DNA of 64,000 bases from CANJSG01 sp038203875 (lineage in GTDB: Bacteria > Verrucomicrobiota > Verrucomicrobiia > Limisphaerales > CANJSG01). Position numbers and translations under genes: made by a program. The stretch covers positions 1 through 64,000 of the forward strand of contig JBBRDN010000002.1 of assembly GCA_038203875.1 (NCBI GenBank), in the 5' to 3' direction. Shown here in pieces: positions 8,128 to 17,438 of the stretch (its first letter is position 1; the number at the start of each line of letters is the position of its first letter). The notes beneath the pieces are model-generated. The model searched no databases. It saw nothing but the letters and a program-made list of their open reading frames with translations, and had not been told where the DNA came from.

Positions 8128-9171
8128 CTACTTTGACTGTGTCGGCGTCTGACCACCACCCGCGATGTTCTCACGCATCGAGGTGTCGGCCTGGACGTTC
8201 TTCATCTTGTAGTAATCCATGATGCCGAGATTGCCGCTGCGGAAGGCTTCGGCCATGGCCATCGGGATCTGAGCCTCGGCCTCGACGACGCGGGCGCGCA
8301 TTTCGGCGACGCGCGCGGTCATCTCCTGCTCCACGGCGACGGCGGCGGCACGGCGGACTTCGGCGTGGGCCTGAGCGATGAGTTTGTTGGCTTCTGCCTG
8401 CTCGGCCTGGAGCTTCGCACCGACGTTCTCGCCGACGTCGAGGTCGGCGATGTCGATGGAGAGGATCTCGAAGGCGGTGTTGGAATCGAGCGCTTTGTCC
8501 AAAACGGTCTTCGAGATGCGGTCGGGATTCTCGAGAACGTCCTTGTAGCTGTTGGATGAGCCGATGGTGGTGACGATGCCCTCACCGACACGGGCGATGA
8601 TGGTCTCCTCGGTGGCGCCGCCGACAAAGCGGTCGAGCGCCGTGCGGACGGTGACGCGGGCCTTGGCCTTGATGACGATTCCGTCCTTGGCGACGGCGTC
8701 GATCGTGGATTTGCCGGAGGATGCCGCAGGACAGTCGATGACCTTGGGATTGACCGAAGTCTTCACGGCCTCAAGCACGGTCTTGCCGGTGCCTTTGGTC
8801 GCCAGGTCGATTGCGCAAGCGCGGTCGAAGTCGAGGTGGATGCCGGCCTTCCGCGCGGCGATCAGCGCGAGGACGACCATCTCGATGTTGCCACCGGCGA
8901 GGAAGTGGGTGGAAAGGTCATCGATTGTCAGGTCGATGCCGGACTTCACCGCCGTGATGCGGAGATCGACGACGACACCCACAGGGACGCTCCGCAGGCG
9001 AAGGGCGATCAATTCGAACGGGCCAACCGGTGCGCCGGAAAACGTCGCCCGCAGCCAGATGGAAAAGAAATTTCCTGCCCAAATCAGGAACACGAGGCCG
9101 AAGACCCCGAGAACACCCCAGAGCAGGATTTGAAATGGCAACTCGGCGATCATGGGTTGGTAATCAGTCAT
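8128..9171 (-). CDS. floA: Flotillin-like protein FloA
   Basis: SPFH/band-7 protein of the FloA (UPF0365/YqfA) type that scaffolds functional membrane microdomains at the inner membrane. An N-terminal membrane segment (LLWGVLGVFGLVFLIWAG) is followed by the long SPFH region including AVKSGIDLTIDDLSTHFLAGG. An Ala/Glu-rich coiled coil (AKLQAEQAEANKLIAQAHAE and AAAVAVEQEMTARVAEMRAR) follows, and the tail contains GIMDYYKMKNVQADTSMRE. The length of 347 is close to the usual ~330. It lies 27 nt downstream of an nfeD gene, the standard partner. Confidence 0.93.
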   Translation of the reverse strand: MTDYQPMIAELPFQILLWGVLGVFGLVFLIWAGNFFSIWLRATFSGAPVGPFELIALRLRSVPVGVVVDLRITAVKSGIDLTIDDLSTHFLAGGNIEMVVLALIAARKAGIHLDFDRACAIDLATKGTGKTVLEAVKTSVNPKVIDCPAASSGKSTIDAVAKDGIVIKAKARVTVRTALDRFVGGATEETIIARVGEGIVTTIGSSNSYKDVLENPDRISKTVLDKALDSNTAFEILSIDIADLDVGENVGAKLQAEQAEANKLIAQAHAEVRRAAAVAVEQEMTARVAEMRARVVEAEAQIPMAMAEAFRSGNLGIMDYYKMKNVQADTSMRENIAGGGQTPTQSK

Positions 9172-9198
9172 AAAAGGATTAAGGCGTTGGAGAATGAA

Positions 9199-9663
9199 TC
9201 ACGTGGCGGAGACCTGCCGGACGACGACCCGGAGTCCTTCGACGCCGACGACGGTGATGGGTGTCCCCTGTTCGATCATTGCGCCATCCGCAACCACGTC
9301 GACACGCTGATGGTTGATCAACGCCGTTCCGGAGGGACGGAGCTTGGTAAAGGCGACGCCGCTCTGCCCGACCAACTCGGGGCGTTCAGCGCCGATATCC
9401 CCGATCGTGCGGGTAAGGGTGAACCGTCGCGCATACCGCGAGCCGGGGAAATATTTCACGTAGACGACTGCCCCAACGAGGCAGAAGACCACCACTCCGG
9501 CCATAACGTAACTGCCCGTCTCGGCGCCAAGTCGGCCAAAGGCAACCACAACCCCGGCGACCAAACAGCAGAATCCGATGATTCCCGCGATCATGCCCGG
9601 AAGAACGGTCTCAAGAACCAGAAGCAGAGCTCCCGTTATCAGCAGTGTGATGACCAGTTCCAT
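9199..9663 (-). CDS. NfeD family membrane protein
   Basis: NfeD proteins pair with flotillin/SPFH proteins in membrane microdomains. Three to four hydrophobic segments (LVITLLITGALLLVLETVLP, IAGIIGFCCLVAGVVVAF, SYVMAGVVVFCLVGAVVYV) precede the C-terminal OB-fold region (LVGQSGVAFTKLRPSGTALI ... QGTPITVVGVEGLRVVVRQV), which is the family signature. ATG 9663 has GGGGA just upstream on the coding strand and is preferred over ATG 9684. The short length (154) is the truncated NfeD class without the ClpP-like protease domain. Confidence 0.88.
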   Translation of the reverse strand: MELVITLLITGALLLVLETVLPGMIAGIIGFCCLVAGVVVAFGRLGAETGSYVMAGVVVFCLVGAVVYVKYFPGSRYARRFTLTRTIGDIGAERPELVGQSGVAFTKLRPSGTALINHQRVDVVADGAMIEQGTPITVVGVEGLRVVVRQVSAT

Positions 9664-9753
9664 TTCCCCAAAACTAGCGGGCAATGGAACGTCAGCAAGT
9701 GGAACGACGGCATGATTTTCCAGCCGAACGACCGCAGTTGGACCGCCACCGGC

Positions 9754-11100
9754 TCAAACAATCCGGTCAAGGGCGGCGTCGAGACGTTTGACCACCCGGT
9801 CTTTGCCCAGGACTTCGAGCAGATGATACAGGCTCGGTCCCACCGTCCGGCCAGTCGTAGCCAGGCGGGTCGGATGGACGAGGACCCCGGTCTTTACGCC
9901 CACTTCGACGGCGACCGCCTTCAGGGTCGTTTCGAGCGTAACGGCGTCAAAGGCGGTGAGCGACGCGAATGCATCGCGCAGTCTTTGGATGCGCGGCTTG
10001 GCTTCGGAGACGAAATCCTTCGCCGCTCCAGCCGCATCAAACTCGGTGACTTCCTTGAAATAGAACCCGCCGAACAAAGGCAATTCGGAGAAGTGTTTGA
10101 TCTTCTCCTGACAGGATTTGAGCGCGCCACCGATGTAGCCCGGCGCAAAGCCGTCGAGGCTGATGCCAGCTTTGCCGAGCGCAGCCCGGGCCAACGTTTC
10201 GAAGCGGTCGGGAGCCATCAGGCGGATATATTCGCCATTGACCCAATGGAGCTTGTCGAGATCGAAGCCGGCGTTGTGGCGGATGATCTGGGGAAGGTCG
10301 AAGAGCTGGACCACTTCCTGAAGCGGAACGATCTCGCGATTGCCCTTGGGCGACCAACCAAGGAGGTAGAGGTAATTCAACACGGCTTCCGGCGCGTAGC
10401 CTTCGTCCATGTAGTTGGTCAACGACGCGCCGGTGTCGCGCTTGCTCATCTTGGACTTGTCCTTGTTCAGGATGAGCGGGATGTGCGCGTATTTCGGCGG
10501 CTCAACACCGAAGGCTTTGAAGAGTGCGATGTGTTTGGCGGTGTTGCTGAGATGGTCTTCGCCACGGATGACGTGGGTGATCTTCATCTCAAGGTCGTCG
10601 ATGACGTTGACCAGATGGAAGACGGGCACGCCGTCGCTCCGGACGATGACAAAGTCGGGGTCCATCTTCTCGCGGTCGGTCAGTTCACGGGTAACGTTGC
10701 CGACGACGAGATCGGGGATCAGCACAGGTTCGCGCTGCATCTTGAACTTCACCGCGCCCTCGTGGTCGTAGGCGAATCCTTTGTCCTTCAGTTCCTGGAT
10801 GCGCTTCTTGTAAATCTCACCGCGGGCGGACTGGAAGTAAGGGCCGTAGTCGCCCTTGCTGGGACCATCGACCGAGCCGGTGGTCGGGCCTTCATCCCAA
10901 TCGAGGCCAAGCCAGCGGAGGCCATTCAGGATCACGTCCACGGCTTCCTGCGAGTTCCGCGCCTGATCGGTGTCCTCAATGCGAAGAACGAACGTGCCGC
11001 CCATGTGGCGGGCGTAGAGCCAGTTGAAAAGGGCGGTGCGGGCGCCTCCGATGTGGAGATAGCCGGTGGGACTGGGGGCGAAACGGACGCGAACGCTCAT
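9754..11100 (-). CDS. gltX: Glutamate--tRNA ligase
   Basis: Class I aminoacyl-tRNA synthetase that charges tRNA-Glu in the cytoplasm. The HIGH-type motif is in RFAPSPTGYLHIGGARTAL (residues 5-23) and the KMSKR motif lies near residue 217 (KSKMSKRDTGAS). The discriminating GEDHLSNTAKH segment is present. Total 448 residues, slightly short for the bacterial 460-500 range but complete. ATG 11100 starts at the homology boundary (MSVRVRFAPSP); an in-frame ATG at 11172 would overlap the TPR gene. The non-discriminating or discriminating nature (tRNA-Gln charging) cannot be judged. Confidence 0.95.
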   Translation of the reverse strand: MSVRVRFAPSPTGYLHIGGARTALFNWLYARHMGGTFVLRIEDTDQARNSQEAVDVILNGLRWLGLDWDEGPTTGSVDGPSKGDYGPYFQSARGEIYKKRIQELKDKGFAYDHEGAVKFKMQREPVLIPDLVVGNVTRELTDREKMDPDFVIVRSDGVPVFHLVNVIDDLEMKITHVIRGEDHLSNTAKHIALFKAFGVEPPKYAHIPLILNKDKSKMSKRDTGASLTNYMDEGYAPEAVLNYLYLLGWSPKGNREIVPLQEVVQLFDLPQIIRHNAGFDLDKLHWVNGEYIRLMAPDRFETLARAALGKAGISLDGFAPGYIGGALKSCQEKIKHFSELPLFGGFYFKEVTEFDAAGAAKDFVSEAKPRIQRLRDAFASLTAFDAVTLETTLKAVAVEVGVKTGVLVHPTRLATTGRTVGPSLYHLLEVLGKDRVVKRLDAALDRIV

Positions 11101-11168
11101 AGTGTTTCTGATTTCAGGAGGCGACACCCTAGCGATGACGATAGTCGAGGCAAGCCCGAGGCCGATGC

Positions 11169-12908
11169 TCACTTCCTACCAATAGACTGAAGCGCCTGGA
11201 GCTCGGCCTTGCTGAACCCGGAATTCGACAGCGATTCCGACAACTGCACCTGCTCGGCGACCTTTCCGTTGAGTCGGTAGACCGTCATGACCACTGCGCG
11301 CCAGCGCGCCGGCAGCAGACTCGGAGCAACAGGAAGGCTTTGGATCAGCTTGAGCCCTTCCGGCGCATTACCCATTCTGCAATGGGCAAGCGCGGCCATG
11401 ATCCGAAAGTCCCAGCGATCGGGAGTCACCTTAACTTCTCGAAGGCATTCCTCCAGCGTCAGCCGGGACTGAAGGTCTAGCAGGAGGTTCAGGTAAAAAA
11501 GATCTGCCTTAACTCTCTGATCAACTCGGGTCCCTTGAACCATTCTGGAGAGAGCTTCGTGAGCCAACCTAAGTTCTCCTAATCCCATCTGAATACGTGC
11601 TGTTTGTTTGTTGGCTTCATATGCAACGGCCGGCGACCCGCTAATCAGCAAATGGGGTGCAAAGACCCGAAGGGCAATGTCGTTCCGTCCGATTCGTTCA
11701 GCCAGCGAAGCAAGGGTGAGAGCTTTCCTGAAATTGTTCGTCGTCTCGAGAATCGCAGACGACCACAAAGCCCGCTCACCCATTGCATCGCCGCGCAGGG
11801 ATTTGATGAATGCGGCCATACCGAGACGGAACATTGGCTCGACCGGAACATTGGTTGACTGCAGGAATGACTCTGCTTCATCCCAGCGCTTCATCCCCGA
11901 GAGAGCCTCCAAACGCATGGTAAAAAGTGGCACATTCGTCCCTACCCGAATCGCAGGGACGACCATCAGGGTTGAATCGAACGCTTTCCGCGAGTTGAGC
12001 CAAACTGCGAGTTCATTCAAGGCCACATCGTCGGCAACCGCTGTTCGGTTGATCGTTTCGGCAATGAGGGCGTCCCGACGTGACTGGACGGCGCTATCGG
12101 ACGGCCAACGAAGATCGGCCCTCAGGACGGCATTGGATAAGCCGGAGGAGCTAGCCTCAACCCAGTTGATCAACTGTCGTGATTCGGCCGGCTTTAGATC
12201 GGAAAGACCTGCCAGTCTTCGCCAGGCGTCGACTTGAGATCGCCCCGGGCGACCGGCTAGTTCCAACAGCAGTCGACGGCCTTCCTGCTTTTGCTCCTGC
12301 GAATCCAAGGCCAACAAGATCGAGCCATACAAGAATTGGAATCGATCGTCGTTTGGCTCTGCTACGAAAGCCGCTCGCGCAGCGCTCGAAGCTTGGACCA
12401 AATCCCCTTGGATGCGGAAAAATTCAGCCGCCAAAAAAAGACTTCGCGCCTCAGGCGGCCGGCGCACCATCAGCCGCTTGATTTGTTGTCCCGCCACTTC
12501 AATCAGACCTACCTTTAGTGCAAATTCAGTGAAGTCTTGCCGTTCCTCGTCCGTCACGTCAGGGAGACGCAAGATTTCAACCCACGACTTCAGTGCCTGA
12601 TCAGTGCCGATTTGCTCAGAAGCACGGGCCATCGCTCCGCGAAATCGTGTTTGATCCGAATCCATCTGCATCGCCAACTCGAACCGATCGAGGGCGTTGG
12701 TCCACTTACCTTGCTCTAAATAAACCTTGCCGCTTTGGAAGAACGACTCTGCCCTCATCCCCTTGAGACGCCCGTAAACCGGTGGCATCGCAAACCACGC
12801 CAATACGACTGCCAAAATGCCGAGGCCGGAAAAGATCAGTTTCTTCTTCAATGATGAAACCTTCCTGGAGAGCGCTCGATCCTGGGTAATCTGAATTGAA
12901 TCATCCAT
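11169..12908 (-). CDS. TPR-repeat membrane-anchored protein of an exosortase unit
   Basis: One N-terminal membrane helix (LIFSGLGILAVVLAWFAMPP, about residues 25-45) is followed by a large periplasmic-type domain built of helical tetratricopeptide-like repeats. The first repeat is clear: AESFFQSGKVYLEQGKWTNALDRF, then AMQMDSDQTRFRGAMA. The remainder looks like degenerate TPRs up to about residue 560. No catalytic motif is seen. ATG 12908 gives 579 residues; a GTG at 12914 overlaps the exosortase stop codon and is an equal candidate. The position immediately behind the exosortase gene suggests a role in assembly or export of exopolysaccharide or PEP-CTERM proteins, which is inference from context. 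Confidence 0.75.
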   Translation of the reverse strand: MDDSIQITQDRALSRKVSSLKKKLIFSGLGILAVVLAWFAMPPVYGRLKGMRAESFFQSGKVYLEQGKWTNALDRFELAMQMDSDQTRFRGAMARASEQIGTDQALKSWVEILRLPDVTDEERQDFTEFALKVGLIEVAGQQIKRLMVRRPPEARSLFLAAEFFRIQGDLVQASSAARAAFVAEPNDDRFQFLYGSILLALDSQEQKQEGRRLLLELAGRPGRSQVDAWRRLAGLSDLKPAESRQLINWVEASSSGLSNAVLRADLRWPSDSAVQSRRDALIAETINRTAVADDVALNELAVWLNSRKAFDSTLMVVPAIRVGTNVPLFTMRLEALSGMKRWDEAESFLQSTNVPVEPMFRLGMAAFIKSLRGDAMGERALWSSAILETTNNFRKALTLASLAERIGRNDIALRVFAPHLLISGSPAVAYEANKQTARIQMGLGELRLAHEALSRMVQGTRVDQRVKADLFYLNLLLDLQSRLTLEECLREVKVTPDRWDFRIMAALAHCRMGNAPEGLKLIQSLPVAPSLLPARWRAVVMTVYRLNGKVAEQVQLSESLSNSGFSKAELQALQSIGRK

Positions 12909-12910
12909 GG

Positions 12911-14515
12911 TCACTTAGCAGGAGTCTGCCCTCGATACTGGACCAGGTTGTTCATCAATTCCGTCATCGTCTTGAGATCAGGTGGGGTGCCTTCATACGG
13001 AATATTTATGGAAACAAGTTCGGTCGCTGAACCCCGTTTTCCCGCCATTTCCAACCATGACACGGCTGCGGCCGAGTCCAAATCACGGTAGTTGACCTGC
13101 ACCGGCTTACCGTTTCTCCAGATTCCCCAAAGTTGAACGGCCTTCTGCTCGCCCCGCTTCCACATGAACTTGTAGAAGTCCATTTCCTTGCCCGAAATCG
13201 GAAGTTTCACGGACTCAAAGTCCCCGTCCTTTCTCCATCCCACGCCGGCCATACAGACATCCGGGCGGTGGCCAAGCAGGTAGACGTTGGCCGCATTCGG
13301 GACCCAAAAGAAATAGTAGCCACCGATCTCCCGGTCTCCAACCGACGCCGATCGAAAGAATACGTTGTGCCCAATCTCAGGATTCGGTTGGAGAATCTTC
13401 AAGGTCGCTTCGGAAACCGCTTCCTTTTTGACAGAATCACGAACGAGAAAGTTCGGCTGCGTCTGCTCTGGAACCTTGAGTGCCTGATACCAAAACCAGC
13501 CGTTGGTCCCCATGAAGCCCAACAAGAGAACGACTACCGAGAATCCTACTAGGCCTACCCTCGCAACCGGCCGGGCGACAGCACCCAAGGTCGTTTTGCG
13601 GGCAGCACCCATCGCGATCTCCTCCTTTCTCAGCAACCACGCCGCACCGAAAAGCATCATCGGCAAAACCATGGACATTGCTCCACCCACAGGGTCGTGA
13701 ATTTTTGCCAAGATATCCAAGCCCTTCGAGTCGACCTGCCAACAGAGGATGAACGTCCGGCAAACGTTGAGAAACACGGCGAATGCGAACGCAGCGACGA
13801 ACATCAGCAATCGGCGTGGGATCGAAAGCAGGAACAATTCGCCCAGAGCGACTCCATACATTAACCCCGATTGAAGCGAACGAATTCCGGAGCACGCCTC
13901 ATCGACGCCGACCGGACCTGGCTTCATCGTGATCGTGACTCCGTTGCGCTTCGCGTGGATTCCAAGCCAATGCATTATCTCAGTGATGGTCGCCGATACC
14001 TTCTCGGCAAGCCCCGCCGTCACTGGTTGCTCGATCGCTGTCACCCATGGAGCTGCCATGAGGAAAAATAGGGTCGGAAACAGCATCTCCCTTCGAAGTT
14101 TTCGCCCGCCCATCCATCCTAGGCAAAGCATCGTAACGACAACCGCGTTGACCCCGATTAGGATAACCAACGACCTCGATAGAGGGCTCCTCTGCCGCGC
14201 ATACTCAAGCGGGACCACACAGGCGGCGAGAAGGATCAGGAGAAGCGCCCCTTTCAGGTTGTCCCGGGGTCGCGTAGCGATTGGTGCCAGTCCATTTTTT
14301 TGGGAATAAATCCCCAATCGCCGCCAGAAAAAGAACCCTCCAAGGAACGGAACCAACCAGCCGTAGGCATACTGCTCGAAGTAGATCCAGTATTGGGCAA
14401 ACGCATTGAACGCCAACAGCCACGAAAGAACGATCATGGCTGCCGCCGGCCAAGCCAACTTGATTGGCCCAGATACCTCATCCGGCCCCGCTGTTGTCGC
14501 TCCTGTTTTGCTCAT
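12911..14515 (-). CDS. Exosortase with C-terminal EpsI-like domain
   Basis: Polytopic inner-membrane cysteine protease-transpeptidase that recognises PEP-CTERM-type tails. Catalytic residues are all visible: Cys208 in GVDEACSGIRSLQSG, Arg253 in NVCRTFILC and His273 in AKIHDPVGGAM. At least seven hydrophobic segments precede residue 320. The C-terminal ~200 residues form an EpsI-type domain (VYLLGHRPDVCMAGVGW and a following W-rich region), so this is the fused exosortase/EpsI form. The start is ATG 14515. Its TGA overlaps the TPR gene start (GTGA). A candidate substrate is the PEP-CTERM protein at 58044-59045. The exact exosortase subtype cannot be assigned by eye. Confidence 0.9.
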   Translation of the reverse strand: MSKTGATTAGPDEVSGPIKLAWPAAAMIVLSWLLAFNAFAQYWIYFEQYAYGWLVPFLGGFFFWRRLGIYSQKNGLAPIATRPRDNLKGALLLILLAACVVPLEYARQRSPLSRSLVILIGVNAVVVTMLCLGWMGGRKLRREMLFPTLFFLMAAPWVTAIEQPVTAGLAEKVSATITEIMHWLGIHAKRNGVTITMKPGPVGVDEACSGIRSLQSGLMYGVALGELFLLSIPRRLLMFVAAFAFAVFLNVCRTFILCWQVDSKGLDILAKIHDPVGGAMSMVLPMMLFGAAWLLRKEEIAMGAARKTTLGAVARPVARVGLVGFSVVVLLLGFMGTNGWFWYQALKVPEQTQPNFLVRDSVKKEAVSEATLKILQPNPEIGHNVFFRSASVGDREIGGYYFFWVPNAANVYLLGHRPDVCMAGVGWRKDGDFESVKLPISGKEMDFYKFMWKRGEQKAVQLWGIWRNGKPVQVNYRDLDSAAAVSWLEMAGKRGSATELVSINIPYEGTPPDLKTMTELMNNLVQYRGQTPAK

Positions 14516-14617
14516 GAACGCCGCCGATTTTATTGCTGGCTAGGCGCTTGGCAACCAGCCAAGTGCCTTGTTGGATTCTTTTTCCATCGGGTGACCGACT
14601 TCAAGGCCTAAGCGTAT

Positions 14618-14995
14618 TCAGCCCTCGATCACCGCTACGGCTGCCGAATGGACTGATGTATGAGTCATGCTCAAGTGGACTCGTTGACCCCCTCGGCTCT
14701 TCAACAGTTCAATTCCAACCCCTCGCATTTCCACCACTGGCTGCCCAGAAGCGAGTCGGACGACTTCGATGTCCTTCCAGCCAAGATCGGCTCCAATTCC
14801 CGTGCCGAACGCTTTGGCCACGGCTTCCTTGGCCGCGAACCGTGACGCGACGGTCTCTGCCGGAGCTGTCTGCGACTGGCAATAGACTAGTTCGTTTACG
14901 CAAAGGATCCGTTCGAGGAACCGCGGGCCGAATCGCTCCAATGCCCTTTCGATTCGCGCCACTTCCACCAGATCGATGCCGAGGCCGAGGATCAT
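14618..14995 (-). CDS. acpS: Holo-[acyl-carrier-protein] synthase
   Basis: Transfers 4'-phosphopantetheine from CoA to a serine of acyl carrier protein. The metal/CoA-binding N-terminus GLGIDLVEVARIERALERFG (residues 4-23) and the FAAKEAVAKAFGTG block (about 53-66) are canonical. The C-terminal HLSMTHTSVHSAAVAVIEG replaces the usual SISH motif. The length of 125 is typical. It starts 1 nt after the pdxJ stop, an arrangement commonly found in bacteria, so the two are certainly one transcript. It ends 103 nt before the exosortase start. Confidence 0.95.
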   Translation of the reverse strand: MILGLGIDLVEVARIERALERFGPRFLERILCVNELVYCQSQTAPAETVASRFAAKEAVAKAFGTGIGADLGWKDIEVVRLASGQPVVEMRGVGIELLKSRGGQRVHLSMTHTSVHSAAVAVIEG

Positions 14996-14996
14996 C

Positions 14997-15737
14997 TCAA
15001 CCGGGGTATCCTTTCATCACTTCCAGCATGTCCTTCACTGCGCGTTCCAATCCGACAAACACTGCCCGGCTTACCAAGCTGTGCCCGATGTTCAACTCGA
15101 CCATATGGGGAACGACATGCAGCAACGGAAGGTTCTCGAGATTCAAGCCGTGGCCCGCGTTCACCAGGAGCCCCAACTCGTGCGCCTGCTTGGCACCAGC
15201 CACCAGACGTTCGATCTCGCCGTTCCGCTCTCGTTTCTGAGGAAAGTGTTCTGAATAGGCGCCGGTATGCAGTTCGATGAACTTGGCTCCTACCCTCGCC
15301 GAAGCCGCGATCTGCGCAGAATCCGGCGCGATGAAAAGGCTCACCTCAATTCCGGCGTCCCGGAATCGCGAGCAGACATTCTTCAAGTCCGATTCCTGTC
15401 CGATCACGTCAAGGCCGCCTTCGGTCGTCAGTTCCTGTCGTTTCTCCGGCACCAAACACACGATGTCGGGCTTCAGATCCAACGCAAATGCGACGATTTC
15501 CGGCGCGATCGCCATCTCAAGATTGAGCCGTGTGGAAATGCGTTCGCGAAGCTCGCGGACGTCGCGGTCCAGAATGTGGCGGCGGTCTTCGCGAAGATGC
15601 GCTGTAATCCCATGGGCGCCCGCCCGTTCACAGACCATCGCCGCCTCGACCGGACTCGGTTCACCGCGGGACTGACCTCGGTAACGCGCCTCACGGAGAG
15701 TCGCGAAATGGTCGATGTTGACGCCGAGCTTAAGCAT
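14997..15737 (-). CDS. pdxJ: Pyridoxine 5'-phosphate synthase
   Basis: TIM-barrel enzyme condensing 1-deoxyxylulose 5-phosphate with 3-amino-2-oxopropyl phosphate to pyridoxine 5'-phosphate (vitamin B6, DXP-dependent route). The start MLKLGVNIDHFATLREARY, the HLREDRRHILDRDV motif (about residues 48-61) and the C-terminal VNAGHGLNLENL segment are characteristic. 246 residues is the normal length. It lies 18 nt downstream of the lipoprotein gene and is followed immediately by acpS. Confidence 0.96.
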   Translation of the reverse strand: MLKLGVNIDHFATLREARYRGQSRGEPSPVEAAMVCERAGAHGITAHLREDRRHILDRDVRELRERISTRLNLEMAIAPEIVAFALDLKPDIVCLVPEKRQELTTEGGLDVIGQESDLKNVCSRFRDAGIEVSLFIAPDSAQIAASARVGAKFIELHTGAYSEHFPQKRERNGEIERLVAGAKQAHELGLLVNAGHGLNLENLPLLHVVPHMVELNIGHSLVSRAVFVGLERAVKDMLEVMKGYPG

Positions 15738-15755
15738 GGATTCTCCAGGAGCAGT

Positions 15756-17315
15756 TCAAGGATTCCCCGGCTTCGGAGCCACTCCCGGAACGGGAGCCAC
15801 CGCCGGGGATCCCGCGGGAATCGTCAATGGACTCAGCGAGGACGGCGAGTCCGCCAACCAACGCCCCAAGTGAACCAGTTCGAAGCCGCTCAATCCGAGG
15901 TGGGATTTGCGAGTCACCGAAAACTCCTTCGGTCCCGCCGACTTCGCCTCGGTAACAGTGTTGCCAAGTTGCGGCGCGATCCCGTCGAGAAATCTTTCCG
16001 TAGTTGAAAAAAGCCGTCGTTGCTCGCGGATATCAACCCCGGCAACCTTGCGACCGAACACCGGCGCGATCTGGCCCATCACCCGCCAGAATCCCACCCG
16101 TTCCTGGCTGATCTCCCAGTCGTAGTAGACAAGGTCCTTCCGGTTTTGGAATTCATCCATCAGCTCCTTCGGTGCCGGCTGACGGTTGGGGACGAACGGG
16201 AAAAAGCCGCCGGTGATCCAGCCTCCCGTCGCATCGTTTGTCGCGAGGACAAACGGAGCCAGCAGTGCCCCGCCCTTCATCTGGAGCTGCGTCTTGTTCG
16301 AGTTCCAACCGAACTCACCCGAGTTGGAGGCCTTGAGGATCGGATTCCAGGCCAGTGGAATGGCGGCGCCCAACCGGTCCATTTCCGCTCTGGGCGACCC
16401 CGAGGCCATTGCGAAGTAGTATTGGAAGGGGACCTGGGAAAGAGTCCAAAGGTAAGTTTGGGACTGGTTCATCTGCCGACCGATCACCGAGTCGAACATG
16501 GAACCAGGCAGCAAAAACGCCCCGAGCGATCGGATCGCCGTGAAATTCACCAACGGATCCCGCAACAGGTTGGTTGGAGCGTTCCACACTTCCTGGCCCA
16601 CGACGATTGTCTCCGGGAAAGTAACCTTCGCGGTCGTCTTCAGGTTCTCACCCTGGGGCGAAATCGTCAGGGCGATCGCTCCCAAACGAACCGGGGAATC
16701 CTGCCAACCGAAGAACACCGAAAGCTTTGGAAGGTCGGCCTCGAGGGAAACCACCGTTCCGGCATCCAGCTTCCAGGGCCGTCCCGAAGACGCGATCGCC
16801 GACTTCGTTTCGCTCAACGGAACCAAGCCTTTCGAACCGACCCCGACGATCAGCCAATCACCCGCAGACTCCAACGAAATTGTCCGACCCAGCGACGCGG
16901 CCACGGTCTTGAACTTGCCTTCCAGACCGGGACGACCCGTCGCAGCCGCCTTGATCGCGACGGTGGCTTCCCATGATCCGGCGCCCTGTCGCAGCTCGAA
17001 CGCGGCGTCGGCGGAAACCAGTTCGTTTACCAGATCGGACAACCCGTCCACCGCTGCGCCGTCCGCTTTGCCGACGCCAGCCACCAGCCACTTCGCAAAT
17101 CGCTCCGATACCAGCTTGCGGAACGCGACCGCGTTGGTGGACGAAAGCAGCTCGACCGCCTTGGGCGTTTTGGCGAGAGAGGCAACGGCCTGAGCACCGA
17201 CGAATTGGTGCCGGAAGACGATGGGAGGCCGTTGGGCGCCAGTTGCTTCCTTTGAGCAACCCGCAGCCATCAGGGCAAACGCCAGGCAGAGCACGATTTT
17301 ACTAAGTTTAATCAT
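15756..17315 (-). CDS. Putative lipoprotein of unknown function
   Basis: Unknown. The type II signal peptide is clear: MIKLSKIVLCLAFALMAAGC, with the lipobox AAGC placing the lipidated Cys at residue 20. The mature protein is about 500 residues and shows alternating beta-rich segments (ISLESAGDWLIVGVGSKGLV, LKTTAKVTFPETIV), with no motif that I recognise. The C-terminus is Pro/Gly/Ala-rich (SPAVAPVPGVAPKPGNP). ATG 17315 leads the minus-strand run that continues into pdxJ (18-nt gap). It faces the peroxiredoxin gene across a short divergent region (17316-17438). Confidence 0.8.
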   Translation of the reverse strand: MIKLSKIVLCLAFALMAAGCSKEATGAQRPPIVFRHQFVGAQAVASLAKTPKAVELLSSTNAVAFRKLVSERFAKWLVAGVGKADGAAVDGLSDLVNELVSADAAFELRQGAGSWEATVAIKAAATGRPGLEGKFKTVAASLGRTISLESAGDWLIVGVGSKGLVPLSETKSAIASSGRPWKLDAGTVVSLEADLPKLSVFFGWQDSPVRLGAIALTISPQGENLKTTAKVTFPETIVVGQEVWNAPTNLLRDPLVNFTAIRSLGAFLLPGSMFDSVIGRQMNQSQTYLWTLSQVPFQYYFAMASGSPRAEMDRLGAAIPLAWNPILKASNSGEFGWNSNKTQLQMKGGALLAPFVLATNDATGGWITGGFFPFVPNRQPAPKELMDEFQNRKDLVYYDWEISQERVGFWRVMGQIAPVFGRKVAGVDIREQRRLFSTTERFLDGIAPQLGNTVTEAKSAGPKEFSVTRKSHLGLSGFELVHLGRWLADSPSSLSPLTIPAGSPAVAPVPGVAPKPGNP

Positions 17316-17438
17316 GGTTCACGACCGACAGAGTTATCCGCGAGACCCGCGCGTTGGCAAACGAACTTTGGACGGTTGATGAACATGAAGCCCGTTGACT
17401 CCGTCAGACCCAGCCGAAATCTTCCGCTTACTACGCAC

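Noticed and set aside
8836..11190. 784-codon plus-strand open frame opposite floA, nfeD and gltX
   Set aside because: It runs antisense to three clear genes. The long openness is a by-product of high-GC codon bias; no domain is recognisable.
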